Below are positions 25,066-38,912 of a DNA stretch of 64,000 nt, one piece after another; positions within the stretch are counted from its first letter, which is position 1; each line of letters opens with the position of its first letter. This stretch comes from Endocalyx cinctus. Taxonomy: Eukaryota > Ascomycota > Sordariomycetes > Amphisphaeriales > Apiosporaceae. The translations under genes were made by a program, and so were the position numbers. Under the pieces are notes generated by a model, which worked only from the letters and a program-made list of their open reading frames with translations, made no database searches and was not told where the DNA came from. The stretch spans positions 1,122,144 through 1,186,143 of the forward strand of contig BCKC01000010.1 in the NCBI GenBank assembly GCA_001600455.1, written 5' to 3'.

Positions 25066-28044
25066 TTAAAATCTAAGTCGAAGTTCATATCCGGTCGCGG
25101 TGCGGAATGCGCTGTGCGCCGATGTTCGATCGCCCTCGGGAGCGTCAATCGACATCATTTCCCATTCTCTTTTAGCCTGTGGTACGTTTTGCTCGGTTTC
25201 GGCGACTTCGAGCACCATGTCTTGACCTTCGCGCAATTCCCGAATAACATCATCGTCAATCTCAACTTCTAAACCGCTGTCGAGAAGGTGAATTGCGCGA
25301 ACCACCGAGGTGACGTCAATGGACCACTTAGCGGCAACGCGGGCTATGAATTCGGACAGGGTTCGCTGTGATAGGTAAATAGCGCGGTGGAGCCCCCGCT
25401 TACCAGAGTCCGATTGTGGGTTCCGTGCAATGTAGAAGCAAGCTACTGGCTTGACCTGTTTTTCCGTCGGTGGTTGGTACGTGGGATCTACACCAAGTGC
25501 CTCAATCCATCCGCTAAGATTTCCATCATCGTCCATTTTAGGTATCTTGGTAGGTTGATCAGATCCTTGACGTGACGCTGAAACATCTCCGCCAGGGTGC
25601 ATGTCCCCCCACTGGTTCCCTGGCGCGGTTGTCGCTGAAGGGAGGGACATGGAGCTTGGCGACGGTGATACGAGAGAGGAGCCAGCAACGGAGCTTCGTC
25701 CACTCCGCCAATTGGCACTATCCCTCGACTCGGTCTTACTAAGCTCTGCGCTCTCTCCGGGGAGAGCGACAGGATGAAGGTCGGGATCGTCAAGATCCTC
25801 ACCGCGCAGATATAGTATGCTGACCGCACGAGTGCTAGTAAACATGTCCTGCAAAGTTTGCAGCTTGAAATGCAGGTCTTCTTCTAGAGGTGGTCGGGAT
25901 GCACCACCGCCATTTGTGCCATCCGCCGAGCTTGTGGATGACATTGACCATGTCCTTTTGTGCTTTGGTGCTTTGCCAGGTCGTTGTGGGTCCATCCTCT
26001 TATTGTGAGCGGCGCCGCCGCGTTTCCGCTTTCCAAAGTCTTTCGCTCCGCTTTCCACTTGTGCAATTTGTTGCTTTAGTTTATCAATTGATTTTTTTAC
26101 GTGAGCGACGTCATTGGATAGTTTGCGTTCCGCCCCGTGGTCTCGGAACAGCTTAACCTTGCAATAGCAGATCTCCGCTGTTGAGTCCTGCGGTGGCGTG
26201 GAAACATCGTTTGAAGATACGATGGTTGTCTTGGCGCATAATCTCACTGGAATACCCTTAACACCTTTGGAGTGGCTGAAGTCGGTGGATAAAAAGTTGA
26301 ATCGGACTGCGATACTGCATTCGGCCATGCCATGAATACCGGGGGTCCATGTGACTGAGAAACCATCGAAGGATGAAGTCTCCAACTCCATACGAGTCCT
26401 CTTCTCATCGCCGTCTGCTGGTTGGCCCGCTTCGACGTATTCAACAGCTTGTAGTTTTCCTCCACGTTGATGTGCTTCGTTCGTACCTCGCCCTTCTTTC
26501 CATAAGCTCCAGCAAACTCCAGGCTTCTGTCGCTGTTGATCATCTTCGAAGGAAATGCGCACAAAAGTTCGATACCGTGTACCTGGCTGGATAGGCATCG
26601 TAGCATTTGTATCGATGATTGATAATGAGTATGCCTGACCCTTGTTGAGATATGTGACCGGGATCTCGTCGGCTTGTTTTACCATAGCCGTGGGCGCGTT
26701 TAGAGTAGCATGAAAGCGGAATTTATGAGCTGATGGTGGTAAGGCATGGTCCATCGCCATTCCAAACTGTCTCGATTGAAACGGCAAGTTCATAGGAGGG
26801 GAGTGAGAATGGAATGTCGGGTCCAGGGTACCCATTCTCTCGTCGCGGCCATCAGAGTCAAATGGCGACCCGTCGTGATCCATCGTCTCATACCCGGTGT
26901 CTTGCCGAACGAAACTTGACGGAGCAAAAGTCTGTTGCGGCGGAGTTGGTTGTAGGAAAGGATGGAACTGCTGCTGATAATGATGAGGTGTTATACCGTG
27001 CTGATAATGTGCCATATCCATCATAGCAGACCCGGCGTGAGCATGTATGGCACCTTCGGTGGTCGGGAGCGACAACGGGGTGTTTAAACCTAAGCTCATA
27101 CCCAATCCCGGAGTGTGTAAATCACCCGCTTGGGGGTGATAGAGGGTATTCGTACCGCCAGGAGTAGGAGTATAATATCCAGGCGGTTGGTTCGCGAAAG
27201 CGCTAAATGAGAAAGAGTTTGGGTCTAGCAACGAGGGTGTAAATCGCCATTCAGCTCCCGAGGCCCGGGGGGTCGGATCCTGGTCGCGGAATACATCTGG
27301 GCCTGAGTTTCCATGTCTACATAATTATTACATTATTAGCATTTGAATTTGTCGATCTTGGCGAATACGTCCATCATTGAATAGCAATTGAAAGTTGCGC
27401 TCCGTTATAAAATTTCCATAATATTTGATTTCTTTTTGTCGGTAATCGGAGTACCCCGCGTTGGTAAAAGATCTGCAGATGACGATGATGTCGACCTACG
27501 ACCCCCCACTCCACATTAAATAGTGGTGGACACGACTGAAATCCAAATCAAAAGGAAAAGAAAAGAAAAAAAAAGGCAGAATAATGAAAGCGTGAGCGAT
27601 TACACATACCTCTCGTGACCTTGTCCGAGGACTGCTGAAGGGTCATTTGCTGCTATTGGACCTGGTATTGCCGGTCCTGTCGATGACGCAGCTACTGAGC
27701 TAACTTGTGGGAATTGTTGGCGAAAGTTGGCGAGCAGATCGTCGCCAGGCTTCTGCGCGCTTGTTCTGAGTAGGGCGCAAACTCAGTCAGTCATTTAGAA
27801 CGAGTTTTGAATGTATGTTTGAAAATGAAATGAAAGATCAGAGAATGTAGCCAAGTTTAGCTTATGCGCAGAGCAACTGAGAGCTAAAAACTTGACCAGT
27901 TTACATGAGAAGGCGCACTCCACGAATGAATCCAGGAGGAAGTGGCGCGGATATCTACACCAACGAGACCGTAGATGAAGAGGAGTATAAAACAAGGTAC
28001 TGAAAAGGAAACCGAAAATGAAGAACTCACCTTTGGCGAAACAT
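25066..28044 (-). CDS. grhl: CP2/Grainyhead-like transcription factor
   Basis: Three coding exons on the minus strand: 28031-28044 (14 nt, MFRQ plus two bases of Arg), 27610-27765 and 25066-27316, giving 806 residues. The joins read MFRQRTSAQKPGDD and GQGHERHGNSG without a break. Residues about 90-250 are rich in Pro, Gln and His (likely activation region). The CP2 DNA-binding domain spans about 253-451, with YLNKGQAYSLSI, RYRTFVRISFEDD, CWSLWKEGRGT and GVKGIPVRLC. A predicted coiled coil with a KRKRGG basic patch follows (about 455-490), and the C-terminal part may be the dimerisation region. In Neurospora the Grainyhead-like protein acts in conidial separation and wall remodelling; a similar role here is inference. 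A probable 5' UTR intron ends at ATTACAG just before the ATG. The approximately 17 kb upstream is gene-poor. Confidence 0.95.
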
Positions 28045-29415
28045 CTGGAACTGTAATTAGATGGCCCGCTGTCGCGAGACAGCAGTCGCAATAAATTTTT
28101 ACAAAATAGCTTCAAAATCGAAAAGAGCGAAGAAAAAGGAACTCCGGAGATGAAAACCACGTTTGACCTCCCGTTTATTTTCCCATATAATCCTAGCTCG
28201 AGTACGTCGACAATAATGGCGAGAGAGATAGATTCGGTGTCTTATTAACGAGTAATGTGAGATGAAATCCAAAATTGGCGAAATGCGAATGAGGCTCGAG
28301 AAAAATGACCAGCCAAAAAGAATAAGAAAAAAAATTAAAGGTGTCAGGCGGGATAAGTACCTTGGTGTGTATGCGAATGTGGTGTGATATTATTATTACT
28401 GTGTTGTTCCGGCTGTATGTATATCCCAAAAGTGTTTCTGTAGACTGGCGGTAGGCTAACCAAGTACCTGTGTGATGTGTGTGTCTGTAAAATGTGGTGG
28501 CGGCGGCGGGTGGGTTTTTGGTGAGAAATCTTTCAAACTCTCTTCTTCTTTTTTTTCCCCTTTTCTACTGGTCCCTTTTCTTCCGTTCTAAACGATGGTG
28601 AGAGCTGAATTAATGCTGAATAAAAAAAAAAAAGTCTCTTCTGTCAGAGGATTAAATCGTCCCAAAAAGCAGTAAGGTATAAAAACAAGATGACAAGAAT
28701 CCGAAAGGAAAGAAGCAAAGCGAGCGAAATTGGATTCTATAGCAAAGAGGAAAAAGAGGCTGATTTTTAGGATTATTACACCAAACTTATGAGTGACAGC
28801 TCTTAAAGTTGGTCATACATATATAAAATATTTGGTAACAAGATAGCTGAGGAAATATCAAACGAATGGGGGAGGAGGGTAGCAGGTACCTTTAAAGTCG
28901 ACCAAACTACGTGCATGGATAAAAATATTAAAAGGTAGAATAAGAGGGACTAAATTCGAATTCGAATCGAGTTCGGTCGTGGGACTTTCTATATACCTTA
29001 ACGGTAAGATGAGAAAAGAGTTAAGATCCGGGTATGATGATATGGGTGAATCTTTGACGGGTTACAGCGTAGTAGACAAGAGTATGAAAATCATCGACTC
29101 GGAACGAAGTAAAAAAGCAATAAGTACTGTACACGTCCGTCTTGAAATACATAGCTCTGGAGACTTAGATACTTTGGGTACAGTTATTTAAGAAGGAGGT
29201 GGAGGGGTAGGACTAGACAAGGGGGGACCAGGGGGGGAGGGGTGAGATTTCGAGGATATAGAGTAGGGGGGTGTATTATAGAAAAATGGAGCATATATGT
29301 ACACTACGTTATAAACCAGCAGGTGGATACTATCCACAGTTGTTGTAAATAAGTACCAAAGTACCTTTTGTATCTGATGTTGCATCATCATCGGTGGCAG
29401 TGGTGGCTTGTTAGA

Positions 29416-29463
29416 TTAACCGCTTAACGTAATTATGCACTGTAGTGCGAGAGAAGCGGTTAA
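29416..29463. repeat. Nested stem-loop, 10-bp outer and 5-bp inner stem
   Basis: TTAACCGCTT (29416-29425) pairs perfectly with AAGCGGTTAA (29454-29463). Between them GCACT-GT-AGTGC (29437-29448) forms a second perfect stem. The two-tier structure lies about 1.4 kb upstream of the CP2 start codon. Confidence 0.75.
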
Positions 29464-32400
29464 CACTGGGTAACTACATAGAATAATTTGTTCATAAGTA
29501 ATACACGCATACTTAGTATACGAGTATGTACCTAGGTATTATACACATAAAATATAAAAGACGCGTTTACGCATAGGTAGGGGGAGAAATAAAGGCAAGA
29601 TGGGTTGAAATTCTACTATATGCGTGTACGTGTAGTATATGGATATACGTGGTTCCTTAACTGGTATATACACTCGGTACAGTATTAATTAATATTTACT
29701 TTGTACTTCAGAGAGACGAAGTCACAAGTTATAATATATAATAATAGTAATAAAATATGTATTCAATTGCCTATCTCGAGTAAGTCAAGATGCATATAAC
29801 CCGTCAAGTCAAACTGTTTTGATATAGAATATTGTGTACATAATATCATAAGTTCTACCTATTAGAGTTAAGCTTGTTCAGGGGCACACAGGTAAAAATT
29901 AAATAAAATATGAAATAAAATAAAATAAAAAAGAAAAAGAAAAAGAGGAGATATACTACAGACAGAAAGAGAGCACTGACCTCAATCGCATCGAATAACA
30001 TACAGTAGCGCGTACGTACAAGGGGACTTTGGCATCCTCTGAATGCATCGTAATGTGTAGTATGTTAAGTGTTATTTGTAGCGTAGTGTACACTAAAAAA
30101 GTAGTGTACATGGGTGGTGGGTGTTTGCCACCTCCCCTTGTATTCTGGAATTCTGACTGATCACCCCCGAGGCTTGCCAGTGGGGGGACCGGGGGCTAGT
30201 GAGATACGTACCGGAAAGTGTCAAGCCAGCATCGGATCAATTATGGTATTAAGCCCAAGGGGGAAAAGGCGAAAGAGAGTAAGAGAGAGAGACAGAGAGA
30301 GAAGGGCAAAAAAAAAAAAATATGCGGTACGGAGGTACATACCTAATTGGGATTCTTTCGTCATACCTACGCTTTTTGAATTGGCCTTACTGCATAGTGG
30401 TTTATAACTACAATACAATTAATGATAAACATAATATTTTTTACTTTCTACTACTGTACATATAGTAGTCTGAGTAAGTGAATAAGTTTGTATTATAATA
30501 GCATATTTAAAAAGGGTCGGTAGATATATCGGCATCTAACAGAACTTTTCTTGGTATGAATTAAGAATTTCTACTTACATAGTATGGTACGTATGTAGTA
30601 CAGTACTGTAGATATTTTTATTTTGTACTTATGTTCATATGCTCCTCATATTTTGTTATCATACATTTATTAATCTCCCTAGGCACGATTCGGTAATGTC
30701 AGCTTCGCCCATGGTGATTTGGTATCGGAAATATGTCCGTCCTAGTGTAGATGAAAGATGTAATGTACATGCCCGGGTACCCCAGATACCTGAGGACGTG
30801 AGGCCGTGAGCCCGTCACATGAGATGGAATGAAAAGCATACACCCCCTCTCCGATGCGATGCTGCAACGGGACAACTCCCGCGCATTCCCTTCCCTCCCT
30901 TTCCCTTCCTATCAAAATTAAATAGGGAACCATTGCGGCTGATCCGAATTGGGGAATTTCAACTCTTCATGTGCCGAAGCAGAAGTGTTTTTTTTTTTTT
31001 TTTTGGGACGTTTTCTTTAATCTTGATATTTATTGATATTGCTTTCATTTGATAGTAGAGTACGTCAGATGACGAAGATGAACGAGAATCATACATAAAT
31101 TTCGCTGTGCTTATCCTATCTCGTACCCTGGTTCATTTTGCCTTTTTTTATTTTATTTTCTTTTTATTTTCTCCTCTGTGGGTAGGTGGTACTTTAAAAA
31201 GTGACGGAAAATTCAGAGACATGTCTTGTGTTGTCTAAAAGGGTTTGGCATTGTCGTTTTTGCACCCTTCATCCCTGAAGCCCCAGCTTTCGGCCACGCT
31301 ATCAATCTAGTGTAAAACTCAGCCGTGTCCGCAACACTTGAGGTCGGACTTGAGCTATCAAAATAAGTTACACCTTCAGCTACAGGAAATGATCATCTAT
31401 TTTCCGTCAACATTTCGACGATACGCATGTTAGTAGTTGTAGCAAGATTACGGCACTATAGTATCGCACTGATCTTTTGACTTTCCCCTGACTTGTGAGA
31501 CACGTCAAATATTGCAGTCTTCTAGAAGCGGGTATGAGCTGAATTGGAAATGATTCGACTTTTAAGTTAGATGCTTGATCCTGGAGAAGATTGTCTGAAT
31601 AGAGGCTTCTTTAAACAGCCTGACCCATGTCCCCTAGCGGCGCACCTACCTAACTAATGTAGTGTATTATCAGCCGCTATGCCGTGTGCTTTTATTTAAA
31701 TAATCAGGCATAATAGATAGGATGAATTTTTCTTTGTGAAGTTTCAAATCATCATCAAAATCCCATAGGCTATTCAGTTGAAGAAGAAATTTATCCGTCA
31801 GGTAATATTACTTGAATAATGCATAGAGGCTGTGACTTCTTTCAGAGCCGGACTTAAATAATAATAATACATCAGTTCATGACTGAAATTCTCCGAATTT
31901 TTAGAGGCGGAGTCGTTTTTTCCTATCATTAGACTAAGATCTTCCTCATGCTCATGCTTTTTTGCCTCTGAGATACCTAGATACTGTATCAAGTCATTCA
32001 GCATCGTGTATTAGTAGAAATGTCGTCAATTTGTTACGCCAGGAAAACCGTTACGATTTAAAGGAAGGGATAAATTTGGTGGCAATTAAGAGTTCAGCTA
32101 GATTCACCACTAATTATTTAACTAGAGAGTCTGTTGCAACGGCGGGCTGTTAAACACGTGGCTTACTTAGTATATATGCTACGACAGACGAATTTATGTG
32201 ACGCAACATTCGAATTTATCGTCGACAAGCTAAGAAGGCAACTTTACTCGAGATGAGCAAAAAACAATACATACGTCGCCATCATAATGGCGTCGCGTGT
32301 CAATATTGCATTATTGCATTACTGCATTATTGTTCTTGATTGGATATCGTTGGTTTACCTACTCCTTACTAGTTGCAACATCAACTCAGGGGTAAGCTAT

Positions 32401-35400
32401 CGCTGGCGCTTTGTCTATGTCTCGCTTTAAGAATGATATCAAGAAACGAGAGGCTATGTCGTAATGCTGAAATCTGTACCTATTTGCAGATTCGGAAGAG
32501 ATCAACGTATTGGCGACTATCTGGATCATATTATGGAGGATTCGCAATTGGATTTTGTGTATCTAATATTTCCTTAATTGTATCATTTTTATTTTTAGTC
32601 TCGTATGTAGAAGATTAGATTGGCTTGGAGATATTGGAGATATTGGAGATTGGGGATGGTTGATTGCATGATTATTAAATCGTGGCAATACGTCGCAGTT
32701 GTGGCTGTGAGATATCTCATTTTAACGAATGCATCGCGATGATTTATCGTACTGTGTTGAACGAATGTACACGAAGAAGATCTGCTTGTTTCCGCTCACC
32801 CTTTTCGAATATGAAAACTTACTCTGGGATACGTCAAAACTTGGCAATGAAAACTCACGGGATTTCTTTATTACAGTAAAAAATACCGAATGCGATTGCA
32901 ACTCGAATTTTTTAGTGCCGAGTGTGATATTAATTTTCACGATACACGGTGGTGGAGGTGTGGGATTACTATCTGATCTTTTTGCTTTCCATCCCTCCTT
33001 TATCCCCCCATGATCCCATCCACCCATCAACCCAATCTTCCTCCCCGCTCACTCTGGGCATCCCATCCGCCGGTCCGCCCAATTTCCGTTATGTTCCTTC
33101 ATTTATTAATATTTATTTTTCTTTCTTTGCACGTACCTTTCTCGGATATAATCCATGTTCCTTGACCTTTTCTTTTGAGGTCTCTTTCGGGCTTTTCTCC
33201 GCGCTCCATTCACCAGGGTGAACTGGCCCACTCACCCCTGGACCTAAGCTCAGTCCCATCAATTTATTCTTTATTTCTTGATCTCTCTACACTAATACCC
33301 TAAATTACAGGTGGCTCTGTAGTATAGTGTAGTATACCCTAAATATCTAGCGATTATCACCCTTTATCCCACTACATTCACACGAAACTACGTGGAGAAG
33401 ATAAAAAAAAAAAAAAAAGAGGCCAAATTTTTTATTTTCTCTACCAAAGCAATTGACGTCATGATCATCTCTATTCTTCCCGACATGTTGGTTCGGTCTG
33501 AGTAACACGAGAAGATAATTGTATGAAGGAGATTTAATGCGACGAACCGTATCCATTTTATCAGCCTTTTCTTCTCTTTTTCTAGCTTTGTGAGACAGCA
33601 AATACGTACGAGCGTGCATTCTATAATCCATCATTGTCAGGATGCTTGCATTCTTCCCCCGTTAACTAAACAGACACCTTCCGAGTTGAACTCGTGCGCA
33701 TTTCGGTATAATCCAGAAGTGCTTACCGAGGTAGACTTTTTTTTTTTTTGTTTATTGTTATTATATGTATTCTTCATTATTATTTCAATATGCGATGGAT
33801 GATATTATTTAATCCACCGAATTCCTTTGTAGTATAACTTACTCATATATGTAAGGTAGGCAGGTATGTAACCTAAAAAGAGTATATATTGCGGGTATAT
33901 TATTACATCCTGGGGGTGGAAATCTGGTTGATTATGGCGGCTTGCCGAATGACATCTCCGTCTTCCCACTAAACACTACCGTGATAATTTCTACATTCTA
34001 CGCTATTGAAGTATGCGCTTCGGATGCACGACCCTTTTTGCGTTTTGTTGTTAATATTATTGTTGTTGACATGTGTGTGACCCCTGAAAGAATCACGATT
34101 TCCATCTGCGAATGCAATTTCACTTCTCCCCGAATGGGCTTTTGGATCATTCCCATCATCTTCCTTTCCGTCACGTCAAGTCCAACCCGTTACGAGGATG
34201 TGTGGCATGTTTATTAATGCTTACTCTCTCCACTTTATCAACTAACCTAATTAATAGAATATCACCTTTTTTCCCTTCCTGAGTGGATTTTGTCTAACTC
34301 TGCTGACAACGACAAGACATCGACAGATTTCGGCAGCAAAATACCCGTGTCCTCCAACGTCTGTCTGAATCCACTATTTATTACTAGCTGATTGTAAAAA
34401 AGTTCTTTGAATCAAATTGATCGCCTTGGATCGAATTCATAGTAAGAGTATATAGTCTATTTTAATAATATGGAAATGGATTCACATATATAATTCCTTG
34501 AGGCACATATAATAAAAGAAATGTTATGTACCGTTGAAGCCCCAAACCGGTAGTCAACTTGACTGGAATCTCCAGTTTTCTTTCATGTTAAGCTTCAATT
34601 TGATGTCATCGCGATGGTTTCACTTTATGTCTTCGGTGTAGCGGTGTACTGACACTTATCTAATAGATTCGATGGTACCGCTTCCCGTGACAATGCCGAT
34701 TAGACGCAGTGGCTTGCACGTTGAGGCTGTGGTCAAGAGGGTGAGTGACGAAAAGGAAAAAAAACAAAAAAAAAAAAATAACTCTGTGCTCGCTCACTGG
34801 GTGAGCTGGCGATAACCTACGTGGCAGCGGTGTAATCGCCCTCCGAGTCGAGCTAATGTCTCTCTGAAACAAACCATGATCCAATTGGCATCGTCGCTCC
34901 AAAGAAATCCCACAAGTGAAACTGTACGACGCTTGGATCATGTGCACTGTGACATGCGCATCACGTTCGTCGATCTGACTGTAGTGTACTTGAACCAGAA
35001 CAAATTTATCTATCTTCATTGCTGGTATCGTCTCAGCAATTATTATTAGCATCGATTGGTGTGGTCTCTCGAGTATCAGACGCACCCACGTTGATACATT
35101 CCTCGAAATGATTCAAATGCGATAGATAACGTGATACAAAGCAGACATACGAAAGATAGATAACAAAAGACGGGGGTTGCCGTCACATTGAATCGCAGGT
35201 GCGTAGCATCGCTAGAGAAACTCTTTTTTTTTTGTCTCTGGCAAATCGCAAATCTGACAGATCCAAAGGCCTTCGCATCTCTGGTTCGCCCAGTGCCAAG
35301 CTTTTAAATGTAACCCTACGAGATACCATCTTGATGGGTAAGTTTATATAGATGCTTTGTCATCTCACTCACATTTCCCCTCCTGCGGACTCTCTAAGAG

Positions 35401-38400
35401 TTGATGTAGCACTCCACCCCCCGCCTACTAGGCAACGATAGGGGCAGGGCAGTAGTATAGTGCATCGTACATGGGATGACCCGTCATCGTGAGCTCGCCA
35501 ATGCAGGAGAGAGGGGGGATTCGAAAATTCACCGAGTAATAATCTATTGGTATGTGTAAGACTTATCTTAGACCTACACTCTCGAATAATCTATCGCCCC
35601 CCCTACGGCTCGCAACGGGCTGTTTTCGGCGGGTAGGTGTTGGCTTGTTTGCTTGATTAGGTAGTACGGTCATCCTACGTAACCGTAAGCCCAGTCAGGT
35701 GTGAAATTTGGCAGCAATCGGTGGCGATAATGCCACGGCTTGTTTCCGACGGCCACAGTTCGGCAAGTCGATATTTTATTTTTACCCGTATAAAAGAATA
35801 TCATTATAGGTCAAATAAAGCTGCTCTGTATACTGTGTACGTGCATGAACATTATGTTACCGTAAGCAGGTTCAAGAATACGATCGCGAATGACCGTGTT
35901 CGTGTTCGACGATAATCCCAAGGGAAAGGAAAAGGATCTTCAGGCACGTTGCACAAAGAACGAGGCAACGGCAAGGATGATGAGTCAAAGAAGAGACAAA
36001 CATCAGCTCCCGGACTCGTGGTAGTATCGATGCGGCCACAAGTCTATTTCGCATGCGATATCCTTCCTGTTCCTGGCTAGAGTCAAATCACTCTCGTAGT
36101 AATCCATCATGGGGGCAATAAACTAACATACGAGAAGACCTCGAGGGTAATGTAATATCGATATTAATTGAGCAACTAAGTAAATTAATCATCAATAAAT
36201 CAATACTTTTGGTGAATAAATTTCATACTCACCCTGCCCTAATCCCCATAAAAAGTTTCTAGTGAGGTAATCTTGCCCGTTCCCTCCGCCACGGTTCTGC
36301 GTCAGCGTTTATACAACGTGTTTTATTGAGGAGGAGTCCTTTTCCAATAATGTGTTGGTAAACAACGGTTTCGCTATCCAAAGTTGGAATAGCCGAACCG
36401 CCGAGTACTATGTATAAATCAATAAAGTAGGGTAAGCGTACCGTCTCCGAAGACAAATCTTTATGGGAGAGGTTGCACTCGGACGCCTACGGAAAACAAA
36501 TTCCTGATTTTGGTAGTGGGCCGTCAGCTATAATATAGGGATTAAGAGGGATTAATTACCCTGAAAGTTGTTACTTACACCATTTATCCCTTTCTTTTGG
36601 CATTTATCGATCCCTGTACGAGTTTATCTAGTGGATGGTGTTTAACGCATTTTAACGTGTCTTCGGGGTTGCTTTCAAGGGGAACCCAGTAGCAATCATA
36701 AATTTATAGGGGTATTATAAGGGTATCTAGGTAGGGGTAGTATATCCAATATTGAGCGGTTAAGCCACTATTTAAAGGATATTATGGTACTGTACGGTAG
36801 TAAAAATCGTGTTTTTAGTAGCATTAATACAGGGGACTCTATTCGCTAAAGTAACCCAAAACTACCTTCCAGCACCGACGTAATGGGACACGCTTTAAGG
36901 CTAACCGGCTTGCCTGCCCAGAAACGGTGGTCAGCTTGATGATCATTAAGTCATTATTCGCCTCTCACCTCGTTTTCCCGACCCAAGATTCCAAACCTTG
37001 AAAGGCATCTCTATATTATCTACCTTTTCGCCCACAAATAAGTAGAGCTCGATGCCGATCACTACTTGACGTAGAATTTTCTTCGTACGCTCACCTAATT
37101 TTATTCTTCTCTACATTTCTAAATGGATCATTCCGAAAACAAATGCTTATTCAGTCGACTTTCAATTGGTACGAAGAGTTATGGCGCTTAACGTGCCCCT
37201 TTCTTTTTTTTCGATAGCCCTTTCAGGTACGCGCAACGTCATTCTTTTATGGCTTCACGCCTATTCTGTGGTCCCGGTGGGATCTCGTGTTCTTGTTCAC
37301 AGATAGGCGAAATAGGTTTGGTTGAGCAATGAGTTGAAGGTATTTCGAGTCTAATCGGTTAGGCTCGAAAAGGGAGAGAGAGAAAGAGAGAAAAAAAAAT
37401 CAATAGCCTTCCGATTTCGCTATCAAGAAGTTTTGCCTCTTCCCAGATTAAATTGCCGCGTCTCGTAGCCGGATGGTAAGTATTCATGCTCTTCCTCCAA
37501 CTACGCGCCGAACTTGCCGTCATTCTCCGGGACCGTGAAGAGTGGTCGTCGATTACTGCTTTTTTACGCATACTCCTATCATGCGATTTTTACCAGTAAT
37601 TGGTCTTTTGCGATTAATCTAGCAGCGCGATCGGCGACGCAGGATATCTCGTGTTTGCCACCCTTGTTGGACCCTGATTACTTTATTTTATTGTTCTTTA
37701 CTTTTTCTTTTTCTCCTTTTTTTTTTTTTTTTTTTTGGTAAGATCAAGGCTCTTTTTTTTTCTCTTTGTTCCTGCGCACTCACGGATCAAGCATGAGCTC
37801 TATCCTGCACTCTTGCATCATCCCGTCGGGCTGTGCAGTCCCACGATGGTACCCTGACCCCGACCGGGACCCCGAAAACATAACAATTCGATGCTGATCA
37901 TTTCCTTCAACGGCTTTTGAGCCGCATCTCAGTTCTTCAATTTCTGGAATATTAAGCACTTTTGCCTTGGAAAATCATCCAACACAGCTCTTCTGTCCGT
38001 ATCCCTGTTAGGACCCTTGAATTTATTGATTTTTGGGTTCCTAACAGTTTCCTCTTTTACCCTTCCATCTATTTTTCTGGAAGGACAAGGGGAACTTCCA
38101 CCGTTTGGCCTTGGCGTCCCGACGGCGCAGGTGTCCCACGCGTATCGGTAATTAAATTTCTATCAATCATGCTAGCTACGCTCTTTTGTTTGCTTTCCGT
38201 TCCTTGCGCGCCCCCATATAGTTCCCTCGATCCCGAGAGGATCGGCGTAGTTTGCTATTTCTGGCAATGTAAGATATATGCAGTTTATTGAACGCTCAAA
38301 AAACGCCGTTTCTACACGTGTAAGGATGCGAACGCCAACTACGACTCCCATAAGCTTACCGATACCTACGCGCCGCGATATCTTGTTTTTTGCGCACCCT

Positions 38401-38458
38401 CCCCACTTTGCTAGCTACCTTACACCACGCACTATTGAATGCATAGACACACACCCGT

Positions 38459-38634
38459 ACCATATTCCCGGTCATTAGTTCCCGTCTGTTAATGATGGGC
38501 CGCGATACTTTCAATTGATGTAAACTTTGTCGTCGTCGTCGTATCTCCTCGCTGAACGCTATGAACTCGTCCATATGGGCCGGTTTGAGTCTTGGCAGGG
38601 GAATATTTCCAGCGTCTCCCTTGTTGCGGATCAT
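38459..38634 (-). other. Exon-like open segment, unrecognised
   Basis: On the minus strand an ATG at 38634, directly after an acceptor-like GTCGGTAG, opens a balanced-codon frame (IPLPRLKPAHMDEFIAFSEE, then an Arg-rich helix and RPIINRRELMTGN). It runs to a GTACGG donor-like site near 38459; the frame stays open to 38356 but loses character. An open stretch further along the same strand (about 38180-38365) could be a following exon. No family is recognised, and a gene relic is as likely as a live gene. Confidence 0.25.
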
Positions 38635-38847
38635 CCTACCGACACAGAGAGCTGGGGAGGAAAGGCGTTAACTGAGAGATGATCGTCCATAGAAGCTCGT
38701 ATTTTCAGATTGCTCTGACGTGAGTGACGGCGACAAACCTGACGATAACACACAGTGATTGTTTAGTTTTCCAACTTGATTCGTAGGCACAAAAAGTTCA
38801 AAATTTATGCAAACAGTTCAGTGTTTTACCGGAGAAGTCGGCCAATC

Positions 38848-38850
<3 letters not shown>

Positions 38851-38909
<59 letters not shown>
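38851..38909. repeat. TC dinucleotide microsatellite
   Basis: About 29 uninterrupted TC units. It is not in any supported coding sequence. Confidence 0.95.

Positions 38910-38912
<3 letters not shown>

Noticed and set aside
34660..35085. 141-codon minus-strand frame
   Set aside because: It contains a poly-Phe run from a homopolymer, has no recognisable domain, and codon use is not convincing.
37962..38291. 109-codon plus-strand frame
   Set aside because: It opens with a non-ATG codon, has no family resemblance, and overlaps the more coding-like minus-strand segments.
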